From positions 3,286,001 through 3,350,000 of the forward strand of contig NZ_JQLI01000008.1 of assembly GCF_000744095.1 (NCBI RefSeq): a DNA stretch of 64,000 nt, given 5' to 3'. Source of the DNA: Cupriavidus necator A5-1. GTDB taxonomy: Bacteria; Pseudomonadota; Gammaproteobacteria; Burkholderiales; Burkholderiaceae. The translations under genes were made by a program, and so were the position numbers. This document shows, in pieces, positions 1 to 8,292 of this stretch. Position 1 is the stretch's first letter; the number at the start of each line of letters is the position of its first letter. The notes under the pieces were generated by a model. It did not search any database. It saw only the letters and a list, made by a program, of their open reading frames with translations, and was not told where the DNA came from.

Positions 1-322
1 GCGGATCGGTGACGCCATCGAGCACCAGCAGCAGCGGCGTGCCCTCGATGCCGTCGAGCAGTTCATCCAGGTTCAGCGCCAGCGCCACGTCTTCGGCGCG
101 CGCCACCACGCCCTGGTGGCGGTCGGTGCCGGCCATGCCGCGCAGGCGCTCGGCATCGACGGGATGCAGGCGCACGCCCAGGCTCTCGGCCAGGCGGACG
201 AAGTCCTGCATGCGCCGGTCGCGGCGGGCGGATTCGATATAGACGTCGGATACGCCCTTTGCGTCCTGGCGCAGGCGTGCGGTCACGGCGTGAAAGCCGA
301 TCAGGAGTTTGTTTTTAGCCAT
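1..322 (-). CDS. rlmB: 23S rRNA (guanosine-2'-O-)-methyltransferase RlmB, N-terminal part
   Basis: Only the first 107 codons are in the window; the gene runs off the left edge. The product starts MAKNKLLIGFHAVTARL and carries the substrate-binding domain of SpoU/TrmH-family methyltransferases, with a GTDRHQGVVARA stretch near residue 75 and the start of the SPOUT domain (LLLVLDGVTDP) at the edge. RlmB 2'-O-methylates G2251 in the 23S rRNA peptidyl-transferase loop. It lies 85 nt downstream of rnr, the same order as in E. coli. A TACAAT box sits only 7 nt before the ATG, so it may also have its own very-short-leader promoter. Confidence 0.92.
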   Translation of the reverse strand, partial: MAKNKLLIGFHAVTARLRQDAKGVSDVYIESARRDRRMQDFVRLAESLGVRLHPVDAERLRGMAGTDRHQGVVARAEDVALALNLDELLDGIEGTPLLLVLDGVTDP

Positions 323-329
323 GGGCGCG

Positions 330-335
330 ATTGTA
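330..335 (-). promoter_or_regulatory. putative -10 box of rlmB (TACAAT)
   Basis: Read on the minus strand, TACAAT is followed by CGCGCCC and then the rlmB ATG. The 7-nt gap would put the transcription start at or next to the start codon. The same arrangement occurs before surE and dnaX. No clear -35 hexamer is visible. Confidence 0.45.
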
Positions 336-407
336 CTCGCCCCGGCCCGCACCGCCGCGCAAGGCACGGCGGCGGGGTGGCGGCGGCCATTGCGGCCGCC
401 GCAGGCT

Positions 408-3035
408 TCAGCGCTTGCGCGGGGTGCGCAGGCTCTTGGCGGGCGCCTTGCCCGCCGGCTTGGCCGTGCGCGACTTGGAGGCCGGCTTGTGCGGCTTTTC
501 CAGGTGCGAGGGCTTGGGCTTGGCCGCGCGCTTGGCCGGCTTGCCACCGGTCTTGACGTGCGGCCTGAGCGGCGTGATCACGGCCTCGAATACCGGCTGC
601 TCCTCGATCACGCGGTCCAGCGTCTCGTCGAACGATTCCTCAGGCTTGGACGAGCCACCCAGCAGCGCCGCCAGCTGGCGGCCCTTCTTGCGCGCCGGCA
701 CCGCATGGGCGGCGGGCACGCGCGGCTGGGTCTCAGTGCCGGGCACGCGGGCACGCAGGGTTTTGGCCGACGGTTCCTGCACCAGGCGGAAATCGATCTT
801 GCGTGCATCCAGGTCCACACGCGAGACCTGCACGCGCACGCGGTCGGTCAACCGGTAGCGGATGCCGGTGCGCTCGCCGCGCAGCTCGTTGCGGGCCTCG
901 TCGTACTGGAAGTAGTCGCTGCCCAGTTCGGTCACGTGGACCAGGCCTTCCACGTACAACTCGTCGAGTTGCACGAAGATGCCGAACGAAGTCACGGCGC
1001 TGACCGTGCCGGCGAAGTCGCTGCCGAGCTTGTCGCGCATGAAGTAGCACTTGAGCCAGGCCTCGACATCGCGCGAGGCCTCGTCGGCACGGCGCTCGTT
1101 GGCCGAGCAGTGCAGGCCGAGTTCGTCCCAGATCGCTTCGTTGCGCTTGGCGCGCGCCGCCGTCAGTTCGGCCTTCTGCTCTGCGTCCCTGGCCTGCAGC
1201 TTGCGCGCCTTGGGCGAGATCGCCGTATTCAGTTCGGTGCCGTGGGCGAAGGCCGGCTGGTACTTGGTATGCGCCAGCACCGCCTTGATCGCGCGGTGCA
1301 CCAGCAGGTCCGGATAGCGGCGGATCGGGCTGGTGAAGTGCGCATAGGCTTCATATGACAGGCCGAAGTGGCCGATATTGTCCGGGCTGTACACCGCCTG
1401 CTGCATCGAGCGCAGCAGCATGGTCTGCAGCATCGGCGCGTCGGGGCGGGACTTGATCTTGTCCATCACCTCGGCATAGTCCGACGCCTGCGGCTTGTCG
1501 CCGCCGCCGAGCGACAGGCCGGCGGTGCGCAGGAACTCGCGCAGATTCTTCAGCTTTTCTTCACTGGGGCCGGCGTGGATGCGGTACAGCGCCGGGTGCT
1601 TGAAGCGTTCGAGGAAGTCGGCCGCGCACACGTTGGCGGTCAGCATGCATTCCTCGATCAGCCGGTGCGCGTCGTTGCGCGTGCGCGGCAGGATCTGCTC
1701 GATCTTGCCCTGCGCGTTGCAGACGATATAGGTCTCGGTGGTATCGAAGTCGATCGCGCCGCGCGCGCGCCGCGCCTTGAGCAGGACCTGGAACAGCTCG
1801 TACAGGTTCTGCAGGTGCGGTACCAGTTCGCTGCGCTTGTGCGCCTCGGGACCCTTGGTATTGGACAAGACCGACCAGACCTCGTTGTAGGTCAGGCGCG
1901 CGGTCGAGTGCATCACGGCCGGGTAGAACTGGTAGCCCTTGACTTCGCCCTTGGCGGTGATCACCGCATCGCACACCATGCACAGCCGGTCCACGGTTGG
2001 GTTGAGCGAGCACAGGCCGTTGGACAGCTTCTCCGGCAGCATCGGAATCACCCGCCGCGGGAAGTAGACCGAGGTGGCACGATCCAGCGCATCGGCATCC
2101 AGCGGCGTCCCGGGGCGCACGTAGTGCGACACGTCGGCGATCGCCACGATCAGGCGCCAGCCCTTGGCGCGGCCGATCCTGACCGGCTCGCAGTAGACCG
2201 CGTCATCGAAGTCGCGCGCGTCTTCGCCGTCGATGGTCACCAGCGGGATATCGCGCAGGTCGATGCGGTGGTCCAGGTCGGCCTGGCGCACCTCGTCGGG
2301 CAGCGCGGCGGCTTCCTGGGCGGCTGCGGGCGAGAACGCATGCGGCACGCCGTACTTGCGCACCGCGATCTCAATCTCCATGCCGGGATCGTCGATCTCG
2401 CCCAGCACTTCCACCACGCGGCCCACCGGCTGCACATAGCGGTCGGGATACTCGATCAGCTCGACGCTGACCACCTGCCCCACGCGCGCCTTGCCCTGCG
2501 CCTTGGGCGGGATCAGGATGTCCTGGCTGATGCGCTTGTCCTCGGGCGCCACCACCAGCACGCCGCCCTCGCTGAGCAGGCGGCCGATGACGAACCGGTT
2601 GGCGCGCTCGATGATCTCGACGATCTGCCCTTCGGGCCGGCCGCGGCGGTCGTAGCCCACCACGCGCACCTGCGCGCGGTCGTTGTGCATGGCCTTCTGC
2701 AGTTCGCGCTCGGGCAGGAAGATATCGTCCTCGCCGTCGTCGCGGATCAGGAAGCCAAAGCCGTCGCGGTGGCCCTGCACCCGGCCGGTGACGAAGTTGG
2801 GCTGGTGGGCCAGCTCATAGCGGCCCTTGCGGTTCAGTTCGATCTGACCATCGCGTTCCATCGCCGCCAGGCGCTTCTGGAAGCCGTCATGCTCCTTGCG
2901 CGTGACCGCGAGCGACTTGGCGATATCGCCGGCAGACAGAGGGGATCCCGAGGTTCTCAGCACGCCCAGGATTTCTTCCCGGCTGGGGATCGGATAGCTG
3001 TTCTGATTCAATTTTTTCTGGAAACTATTTGACAA
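408..3035 (-). CDS. rnr: ribonuclease R (3'-5' exoribonuclease)
   Basis: An 875-residue RNase II/RNB-family enzyme that degrades structured RNA 3' to 5'. It has an N-terminal winged-helix region (about 10-70), cold-shock/OB domains (about 75-210), an RNB domain with the catalytic motif DGEDARDFDDAV near residues 265-276, an S1 domain (about 672-740, SDFAGTVSAVTSFGIFVQL), and a Lys/Ala/Pro-rich basic tail from about 790, usual in RNase R. I chose the TTG start giving LSNSFQKKLNQN. The frame is open 34 codons further up, but that part would be antisense to tRNA-Leu and does not look like the family N-terminus. A GAGAG element lies shortly upstream. The start codon overlaps the -35 box of the divergent tRNA-Leu promoter. 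Confidence 0.93.
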   Translation of the reverse strand: MSNSFQKKLNQNSYPIPSREEILGVLRTSGSPLSAGDIAKSLAVTRKEHDGFQKRLAAMERDGQIELNRKGRYELAHQPNFVTGRVQGHRDGFGFLIRDDGEDDIFLPERELQKAMHNDRAQVRVVGYDRRGRPEGQIVEIIERANRFVIGRLLSEGGVLVVAPEDKRISQDILIPPKAQGKARVGQVVSVELIEYPDRYVQPVGRVVEVLGEIDDPGMEIEIAVRKYGVPHAFSPAAAQEAAALPDEVRQADLDHRIDLRDIPLVTIDGEDARDFDDAVYCEPVRIGRAKGWRLIVAIADVSHYVRPGTPLDADALDRATSVYFPRRVIPMLPEKLSNGLCSLNPTVDRLCMVCDAVITAKGEVKGYQFYPAVMHSTARLTYNEVWSVLSNTKGPEAHKRSELVPHLQNLYELFQVLLKARRARGAIDFDTTETYIVCNAQGKIEQILPRTRNDAHRLIEECMLTANVCAADFLERFKHPALYRIHAGPSEEKLKNLREFLRTAGLSLGGGDKPQASDYAEVMDKIKSRPDAPMLQTMLLRSMQQAVYSPDNIGHFGLSYEAYAHFTSPIRRYPDLLVHRAIKAVLAHTKYQPAFAHGTELNTAISPKARKLQARDAEQKAELTAARAKRNEAIWDELGLHCSANERRADEASRDVEAWLKCYFMRDKLGSDFAGTVSAVTSFGIFVQLDELYVEGLVHVTELGSDYFQYDEARNELRGERTGIRYRLTDRVRVQVSRVDLDARKIDFRLVQEPSAKTLRARVPGTETQPRVPAAHAVPARKKGRQLAALLGGSSKPEESFDETLDRVIEEQPVFEAVITPLRPHVKTGGKPAKRAAKPKPSHLEKPHKPASKSRTAKPAGKAPAKSLRTPRKR

Positions 3036-3056
3036 AATTCTCGCACTCTCTATAAT
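3029..3056 (+). promoter_or_regulatory. sigma-70 promoter of tRNA-Leu
   Basis: A perfect TTGACA (3029-3034) and a perfect TATAAT (3051-3056) are separated by 16 bp. The mature tRNA 5' end is at 3082. The promoter lies across the translation start of the divergent rnr gene. Confidence 0.85.
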
Positions 3057-3081
3057 GAGCGCTTCGGTTGTTTCGACACCT

Positions 3082-3168
3082 GCCCAGGTGGCGGAATTGG
3101 TAGACGCACTAGGTTCAGGTCCTAGCGGTGGCAACACTGTGGAGGTTCGAGTCCTCTCCTGGGCACCA
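3082..3168 (+). tRNA. tRNA-Leu (anticodon CAG)
   Basis: An 87-nt class II tRNA with encoded CCA. The acceptor arms are GCCCAGG and CCTGGGC. The anticodon stem-loop CTAGGTTCAGGTCCTAG presents CAG. A short variable arm and the T-arm GAGGTTCGAGTCCTC are present. It is a single gene from a strong promoter with its own terminator. Confidence 0.95.
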
Positions 3169-3177
3169 GATCACCGG

Positions 3178-3213
3178 AAAACCCGCAGCGCTTTCAAGCC
3201 CTGCGGGTTTTTT
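3178..3213 (+). terminator. Rho-independent terminator of tRNA-Leu
   Basis: The arms AAACCCGCAG (3179-3188) and CTGCGGGTTT (3201-3210) pair perfectly around a 12-nt loop and run into a T tract. Confidence 0.88.
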
Positions 3214-3528
3214 GTTTTTGACGCTTGGTTCGCGTACCAGATCCGGCAACTTGCACTCCTTGCTTGGCGGCACTACGTGCCGCGGTGTCATACCTGTGAG
3301 CGTACGGGGTTTTTCCCGTCCGCGAAACCGCGCACCGTACCCCGCGCGGCAGCCGAACCACAACGGAACGGCAATGTCGAGGAGTGTAACAGCTTCAGTG
3401 GCGATTCCGGCATTCCGGCGGCCACTTGCAGCCACTTGCCGCCATATTGGTACATCGCTGCAGCGCTGCTTTCCCCCCCCAATTCACCTCCCCGCCTCCT
3501 CCTCTTTAACGTCTCGCCATCCGATACC
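3214..3528. other. intergenic stretch without a recognised gene
   Basis: About 315 bp between the tRNA-Leu terminator and the Rrf2 promoter. Short open frames run through it on both strands, but none has a family match, a start with a ribosome-binding site, or neighbour-like codon use. I see no RNA gene or repeat. Confidence 0.5.
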
Positions 3529-3529
3529 C

Positions 3530-3567
3530 TTGACAGCCACATTCATGTGTAACTACCATGGTTGCAT
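3530..3567 (+). promoter_or_regulatory. promoter and operator of the Rrf2-type gene
   Basis: TTGACA (3530-3535) is followed after 18 bp by TACCAT (3554-3559, 4/6 to the -10 consensus). Lying over the -10 is the imperfect inverted repeat GTAACTA-N3-TGGTTGC (3549-3565). Its arms match those of the operator at 4043-4075 before the next gene, so this is likely an autoregulatory site. Confidence 0.6.
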
Positions 3568-3597
3568 ATTGTTCCTGACATCCTGGGCAAACAAGCA

Positions 3598-4032
3598 TTG
3601 AGCACAAGCAGCCGGTTCGCCGTGGCGGTCCATATCCTCACCCTGCTCGCCAGTTCGGCGGAGCCGATGCCGTCGTCGCTGATCGCCGGTAGCGTCGGCA
3701 CCAACCCGGCGCTGATCCGCCGGCTGGTCGGCCAGCTGGCTGAAGCGGGACTGGTGACCACCACCATGGGCAGCACCGGCGGCGCCACGCTGGCCCGCCC
3801 GGCGGCGTCGATCACGCTGCTGGACGTGTTCCGCGTGGTGGAGACCACCGCGCTGATCACGCTGCACCAGAGCGCACCCAATCCGGCGTGCGCGGTGGGC
3901 CGCGAGATCACCGGCGCGTTGCGCAAGGTCGCGGACCACGCGCAGGCAGCCATGGACGATGCTCTCGCCGGCATCACGATTGCAAGCATGCTCGCCGATG
4001 TCGAAGGGGCCACCCAGCGCCGCAAGCGCTGA
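3598..4032 (+). CDS. Rrf2-family transcriptional regulator (YwnA-like)
   Basis: A winged-helix DNA-binding protein of about 144 residues. The Rrf2 core reads SRFAVAVHILTLLAS, followed by NPALIRRLVGQLAEAGLV (recognition helix) and a GG-containing wing. Only one cysteine (NPACAVG) occupies the region where Fe-S-binding Rrf2 proteins carry three, so it is probably not an Fe-S sensor. I prefer the TTG at 3598 (LSTSSRFAV), which fits the family N-terminus. An in-frame ATG at 3562 is possible but lies inside the operator and downstream of a -10 that would start transcription at about the same point. The gene is followed by an NAD(P)H-binding protein with the same operator, a pairing also known for YwnA/YwnB. 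The trigger is unknown. Confidence 0.82.
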   Translation: MSTSSRFAVAVHILTLLASSAEPMPSSLIAGSVGTNPALIRRLVGQLAEAGLVTTTMGSTGGATLARPAASITLLDVFRVVETTALITLHQSAPNPACAVGREITGALRKVADHAQAAMDDALAGITIASMLADVEGATQRRKR

Positions 4033-4042
4033 TTTTTTTTAC

Positions 4043-4075
4043 CTCGATATGTAACCAGATTGGTTTCACATCGAG
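4043..4075 (+). promoter_or_regulatory. 33-bp inverted-repeat operator before the NAD(P)H-binding gene
   Basis: The outer arms CTCGAT and ATCGAG are perfect. The inner arms GTAACCA and TGGTTTC surround a 3-bp centre. The inner motif (GTAACYA-N3-TGGTTNC) matches the repeat over the promoter of the upstream Rrf2-type gene. Confidence 0.65.
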
Positions 4076-4124
4076 TATCTCAAGACCTTGCTGAGGTCAG
4101 CAACCGAGTAAAAAAGGAGTGAGC

Positions 4125-4736
4125 ATGAAGATCGCAATCATCGGCGCCACCGGCCGCGTCGGCACGCGCCTGATCGACGAAGCGCTGCGCCGCGGCCATC
4201 AGGTGACCGCCCTTTCGCGCCAGGCCAGCAGCCTACCGGCGCGCGACGGCCTCGCCACCAGGGACGTGAATGCTACCGACACCGCCGCGCTGGCAGCGGC
4301 CCTGTCGGGCCACGATGTCGTCATCAGCACGGCGCGCTTCGCGCAGCTGAACGCACCGCAAGTCACCTCCGCCCTGCGCCAGGCCGGCATGCCACGCCTG
4401 CTGGTCGTCGGCGGCGCCGGCAGCCTTTACGTCGCCCCGGGCGTGCAACTGGTCGACACCCCGACCTTCCCTGACGCCTACAAGGCCGAGGCCCTCGCCG
4501 GTCGCGACTTCCTCAATACGTTGCGCGGTGAACAACAGATCGACTGGACTTTCCTGTCGCCGTCGGCACTGTTCGAGCCGGGCGAGCGCACCGGCAAATT
4601 CCGTATCGGCCAGGAAAACCTGCTGAGCGACGCAGCAGGCAAGAGCTGGATCTCGATGGAAGACTACGCCATCGCGATGCTCGATGAGATCGAGAAGCCG
4701 GCGCATTCGCGCCAGCGTTTCACGGTCGGCTACTGA
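4125..4736 (+). CDS. NAD(P)H-binding, NmrA/atypical-SDR family protein (YwnB-like)
   Basis: A 203-residue Rossmann-fold protein starting MKIAIIGATGRVGTRL, with the dinucleotide-binding motif GATGRVG at residues 8-14. It lacks the classical SDR YxxxK pair, as atypical SDRs of the NmrA/BVR-B group do. The ATG at 4125 is preceded by AAGGAG 5 nt away; a GTG 6 nt earlier overlaps that ribosome-binding site and is unlikely. It lies about 90 bp after the Rrf2-type regulator with an operator copy in between, so the regulator probably represses both. The substrate cannot be told; a redox-stress role is an inference from relatives. Confidence 0.85.
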   Translation: MKIAIIGATGRVGTRLIDEALRRGHQVTALSRQASSLPARDGLATRDVNATDTAALAAALSGHDVVISTARFAQLNAPQVTSALRQAGMPRLLVVGGAGSLYVAPGVQLVDTPTFPDAYKAEALAGRDFLNTLRGEQQIDWTFLSPSALFEPGERTGKFRIGQENLLSDAAGKSWISMEDYAIAMLDEIEKPAHSRQRFTVGY

Positions 4737-4801
4737 AGCCCACCGCGCCGTGCCCGGCGATGCCATCATCGCGGGCACGGCATGCCAACAGACCGCGGCG
4801 T

Positions 4802-5371
4802 TCAGTCGCGCGTGCCGTCGTCCAGCAGGCTGGCGCGCTTGCCGCGCTTGAGCCAGGCCGCCAGGTTGTGCGGGCGCAGCGTGTCGTACTCTTCGAACGG
4901 CTGGTGGATCCAGGGGTTCGACTCCAGGAAGGTCACGTGGTAGTCCGGCTCGATCTTGGAGCACGCCTTGTACCACAGCACCGCCGAGCGCACCTCGGTC
5001 ACCGCCGGGTAGCGTTCCTTCAGGTGGCGGCCCACGCGCTCGAGCGTGATGCCCGAATCGACCAGGTCGTCGACCAGCAGGATCTTGCCGGTCAACTCGC
5101 CGCGGGTCATGGTGATGTACTGCGCGATATCCAGGTCGCCCTGCTGCGTGCCGGCTGCCTCGCGATAGCTGCTGGTGGCCAGGATGGCCAGCGGCACGTC
5201 GAAGATGCGCGACATCTGGTCGCCCACGCGCAGCCCCCCGCGCGCCAGGCACAGGATCTTGTCGAACTTCCAGCCCGACTCATGCACGTTCAGCGACAGG
5301 CGTGCGATCAGGCGATGGTATTCGTCCCAGGAAACCCACAGGTTCTCGTCATCGTTCGTAGGCAGGTTCAT
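4802..5371 (-). CDS. phosphoribosyltransferase (type I PRTase)
   Basis: A 189-residue protein starting MNLPTNDDENLWVSWDEYH. The PRPP-binding motif KILLVDDLVDSGITLE is at about 94-109, and CLARGGLRVGDQMS forms an early loop. It most resembles hypoxanthine/xanthine-guanine-type PRTases, which convert a purine base plus PRPP to the nucleotide. It lies 125 bp downstream of purA on the same strand, which supports purine salvage. A perfect hairpin sits between the two genes. The exact base specificity is not readable. Confidence 0.85.
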   Translation of the reverse strand: MNLPTNDDENLWVSWDEYHRLIARLSLNVHESGWKFDKILCLARGGLRVGDQMSRIFDVPLAILATSSYREAAGTQQGDLDIAQYITMTRGELTGKILLVDDLVDSGITLERVGRHLKERYPAVTEVRSAVLWYKACSKIEPDYHVTFLESNPWIHQPFEEYDTLRPHNLAAWLKRGKRASLLDDGTRD

Positions 5372-5416
5372 CGCTTTACTCTTTGTATCTTCGTGGTCCG
5401 GTTGACCGATATGGCT

Positions 5417-5436
5417 CGGCCCGCTTGCGCGGGCCG
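5417..5436 (-). other. perfect GNRA-capped hairpin between purA and the phosphoribosyltransferase gene
   Basis: On the minus strand CGGCCCGC-GCAA-GCGGGCCG forms an 8-bp stem with a GCAA tetraloop in the purA-PRTase spacer. No T tract follows, so it is not a canonical terminator. It could stabilise the upstream mRNA or act as a Rho-linked or processing element. Confidence 0.5.
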
Positions 5437-5496
5437 ATTGTCTGTAGCGGGCCGCGGCGCTCATTGCGCCGTGGCCTTGCGTAGCGTAGTGCCGGG

Positions 5497-6837
5497 TCAG
5501 GCCTTGTAAGGGTGACGCAACAGGATGGTCTCGTCGCGGTCCGGGCCGGTCGAGATCATGTCGATCGGGATGCCGACCACTTCTTCCACGCGCTTCAGGT
5601 AGACGCGGGCCGCCTCAGGCAGCGCGTCCCATGCCTTCACGCCGAAGGTCGATTCGTTCCAGCCGGGGTATTCCTCATACACCGGCTCGCAGCGCGCCAC
5701 GGCATCCGAGCCGCGCGGCAGGATGTCGACGGTCTTGCCGTCCAGCGCGTAGCCGACGCACAGCTTGATGGTTTCCAGGCCGTCGAGCACGTCCAGCTTG
5801 GTCATGCACAGGCCCGATACGCCGTTGATCTGCACCGAACGCTTGAGCGCGGCGGCATCGAGCCAGCCGGTACGGCGCGGACGGCCTGTCACCGAGCCGA
5901 ATTCCTTGCCGACGTTGGCCAGGCGCACGCCCACCGGATCCTGGCGCGTGGGGTTGTCGTTGTCGTACAGCTCGCTCGGGAACGGACCCGAACCCACGCG
6001 CGTGCAATACGCCTTGGTGATGCCCAGGATGTAGTTCAGGCGGCCCGGACCGACGCCAGCGCCCGCGGCGGCCGCACCGGCCACGCAGTTGCTCGAGGTC
6101 ACGTACGGATAGGTGCCGTGATCCACGTCCAGCAGCGTGCCTTGCGCGCCTTCGAACATCAGGTTGCCGCCGGCGGCGTTGACCGCGTACAGCTCGGCCG
6201 AGACGTCGGCCACCATCGGCGCAAGGCGCGGCGCGAAGGCCAGCGCATCGTCCAGGGTCTGCTGGAAGTCCACCGCTTCGGCGCCCAGGTACTGGGTCAG
6301 CATGAAGTTGTGGAGATCGAGGTTTTCGCGCAGGCGCTCGGCGAACTGCTTGGGATCGAACAGGTCCTGCACGCGCAGCGCGCGGCGGGCGACCTTGTCC
6401 TCATAGGCCGGGCCGATGCCGCGGCCGGTGGTGCCGATCTTGGCCGCGCCGCGGCGGGCTTCGCGCGCCTTGTCGATGGCGACGTGGTACGGCAGGATCA
6501 GCGTTGCCGCTTCCGAGATGCGCAGGCGGCTCTGCACCTGCAGCCCGGCGGCTTCGAGTTCTTCGATTTCACGGAACAGCGCTTCGGGCGACAGCACCAC
6601 ACCGTTGCCGATGTAGCAGATCGTGCCGTCGCGCATGATGCCCGAGGGGATCAGGCGCAGAATGGTCTTCTTGCCGCCGATGATCAGGGTGTGGCCGGCG
6701 TTGTGGCCGCCCTGGAACCGCACCACGCCCTTTGCCTGGTCGGTAAGCCAATCGACGATTTTTCCTTTGCCTTCGTCACCCCACTGGGTGCCGATCACGA
6801 CGACATTGCGTCCCTGGCCTACTGCGGATGCGGACAT
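5497..6837 (-). CDS. purA: adenylosuccinate synthetase
   Basis: A 446-residue enzyme that converts IMP, aspartate and GTP to adenylosuccinate, the first committed step to AMP. The N-terminal P-loop-like motif GDEGKGK is at about residues 20-26, with the downstream GGHNAGHT loop and the C-terminal GTP-recognition region (STGPDRDETI) present. Length is typical of bacterial PurA. A TAGAAT -10 box lies about 30 nt upstream (6866-6871). The order hfl genes, hisZ, purA is typical of this bacterial group. Confidence 0.97.
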   Translation of the reverse strand: MSASAVGQGRNVVVIGTQWGDEGKGKIVDWLTDQAKGVVRFQGGHNAGHTLIIGGKKTILRLIPSGIMRDGTICYIGNGVVLSPEALFREIEELEAAGLQVQSRLRISEAATLILPYHVAIDKAREARRGAAKIGTTGRGIGPAYEDKVARRALRVQDLFDPKQFAERLRENLDLHNFMLTQYLGAEAVDFQQTLDDALAFAPRLAPMVADVSAELYAVNAAGGNLMFEGAQGTLLDVDHGTYPYVTSSNCVAGAAAAGAGVGPGRLNYILGITKAYCTRVGSGPFPSELYDNDNPTRQDPVGVRLANVGKEFGSVTGRPRRTGWLDAAALKRSVQINGVSGLCMTKLDVLDGLETIKLCVGYALDGKTVDILPRGSDAVARCEPVYEEYPGWNESTFGVKAWDALPEAARVYLKRVEEVVGIPIDMISTGPDRDETILLRHPYKA

Positions 6838-6922
6838 ATTGCTTTGGTCAATAGGTTAAAAACGTATTCTACTCTTGTTGCCGGGCGATTCCCGATTTTT
6901 GGGCCGCCCTGGCGTCGGTGCG

Positions 6923-8074
6923 TCAGCGCGGCACCACGGCCCAGCCGTCGTCCTGGCGTACCAGTTGCCGGTCGCAGTTGAACTCGTCCAGCTCGTGGGT
7001 ATGGCCGGGCAGCGACTGGATCACGATCTCGCCCGCGGCACGGAGCGTGGAAATGGCGGCACGCAGTGCTGGATCCGCATCCCAGGGCGCGAAAATCGCC
7101 TGCGCGCGCACTTCCACGGGCGACAAGGCCGCCACTTCGCGCAGATCCAGCGAAAACCCGGTCGCAGGCCGTGCACGGCCGAAGGCCTCGCCCACCTTGT
7201 CATAACGCCCGCCGCGCGCCACATAGTTGGGCAGGCCCGCCACGTAGGCCGCGAACATCACGCCGCTGTGATAGTGGTAGCCGCGCAAATCCGACAGATC
7301 GATATTGACGCTGGCGCCGCGCACCTGTATCGCCAGCGCGGCCAGCTCGTCCAGCGCGCGGCCGATCGCGGGGCTGGCCGGCAGCGTTGCGCGGGCGCGG
7401 TCCAGCACGTCCACGCCACCATACAGCGTCGGCAGCGCCAGCAGCGCATCGCGCTCGGTCTGCGGCAGGCCCACGGTCAGCTCGCGCAGCCCCGGCACAT
7501 CCTTGGTTTCCAGCGCGGCAAAGAGCGCGTCCTCGATCTTGCGGATCGACGGCAGCCCGGCCAGCAGTGCTTCCAGGATGCCGGCGTGGCAAAGATCGAT
7601 GCGGATCTCCGACAGCCCGGCCGCGTGCAGCGCCGCCAGCATCAGCTCCTGGATCTCGACGTCGGCCTCGAGGCCGGCATGGCCGTAGATCTCGGCGCCG
7701 ATCTGGATCGGCTCGCGCGTGGCATGGAAGCCCGCCGGGCGCGCGTGCAGCACGTTGCCGGCGTAGCACAGGCGGGTCACGCCGGGGCGATTCAGCAGGT
7801 GGGCATCGATGCGTGCGACCTGCGGCGTGATATCGGCGCGCAGACCCATGGTGCGGCCCGAGAGCTGGTCGACCAGCTTGAGCGTACGCAAGTCCAGGTC
7901 ATGGCCGGTGCCGGTCAGCAGCGACTCCAGGTATTCCAGCATCGGCGGCATCACCAGCTCATAGCCGTAGGTGCGGAACAGGTCCAGCATGCGGCGGCGC
8001 AGTTCTTCGATCTTGCGCGCTTCCGACGGCAGCACGTCGGCAATGTTTTCTGGCAACAGCCAATGGTTGGACAT
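6923..8074 (-). CDS. hisZ: ATP phosphoribosyltransferase regulatory subunit HisZ
   Basis: A 383-residue histidyl-tRNA-synthetase paralogue that lacks aminoacylation function and activates short-form HisG, the first enzyme of histidine biosynthesis. The start MSNHWLLPENIADVLPSEA, the motif-2 region (GNVLHARPAGFHATREPIQ, a rewritten class II motif 2) and GGRYDKVGEAFG are characteristic. I chose the ATG at 8074, preceded by GAAGAG, over one 7 codons earlier. The cytoplasmic HisG-HisZ complex is expected. It lies between hflC and purA. Confidence 0.93.
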   Translation of the reverse strand: MSNHWLLPENIADVLPSEARKIEELRRRMLDLFRTYGYELVMPPMLEYLESLLTGTGHDLDLRTLKLVDQLSGRTMGLRADITPQVARIDAHLLNRPGVTRLCYAGNVLHARPAGFHATREPIQIGAEIYGHAGLEADVEIQELMLAALHAAGLSEIRIDLCHAGILEALLAGLPSIRKIEDALFAALETKDVPGLRELTVGLPQTERDALLALPTLYGGVDVLDRARATLPASPAIGRALDELAALAIQVRGASVNIDLSDLRGYHYHSGVMFAAYVAGLPNYVARGGRYDKVGEAFGRARPATGFSLDLREVAALSPVEVRAQAIFAPWDADPALRAAISTLRAAGEIVIQSLPGHTHELDEFNCDRQLVRQDDGWAVVPR

Positions 8075-8237
8075 GGTGAATCTCTTCTCGGTCATTCGGT
8101 TGTCCCGCGGGCGCAGCGCCCTTCGGGTGCCGGGCCTCGCCCGGGATCATTGTTGCCGCGGTCGTTGCGATCGTTGCGCCCTCCGCGCGACCGCGCCATC
8201 ACTCCGCGGCGATGGTTCCATGAGGGCCCCAGCCGGA

Positions 8238-8261
8238 CAAAACCCCGGCAAGCCGGGGTTT
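8238..8261 (-). terminator. terminator after hflC
   Basis: The arms AAACCCCGGC and GCCGGGGTTT pair perfectly. On the minus strand the second arm ends in TTTT. It lies 32 nt past the hflC stop and ahead of hisZ. Confidence 0.7.
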
Positions 8262-8292
8262 CGTCTTTTCGCCACACGGACCAGCGAGTGCG

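Noticed and set aside
3562..3597. ATG at 3562 as start of the Rrf2-type gene
   Set aside because: It lies inside the operator and next to the predicted transcription start, and family N-termini begin near SRFAVAVH. It was kept as an alternative only.
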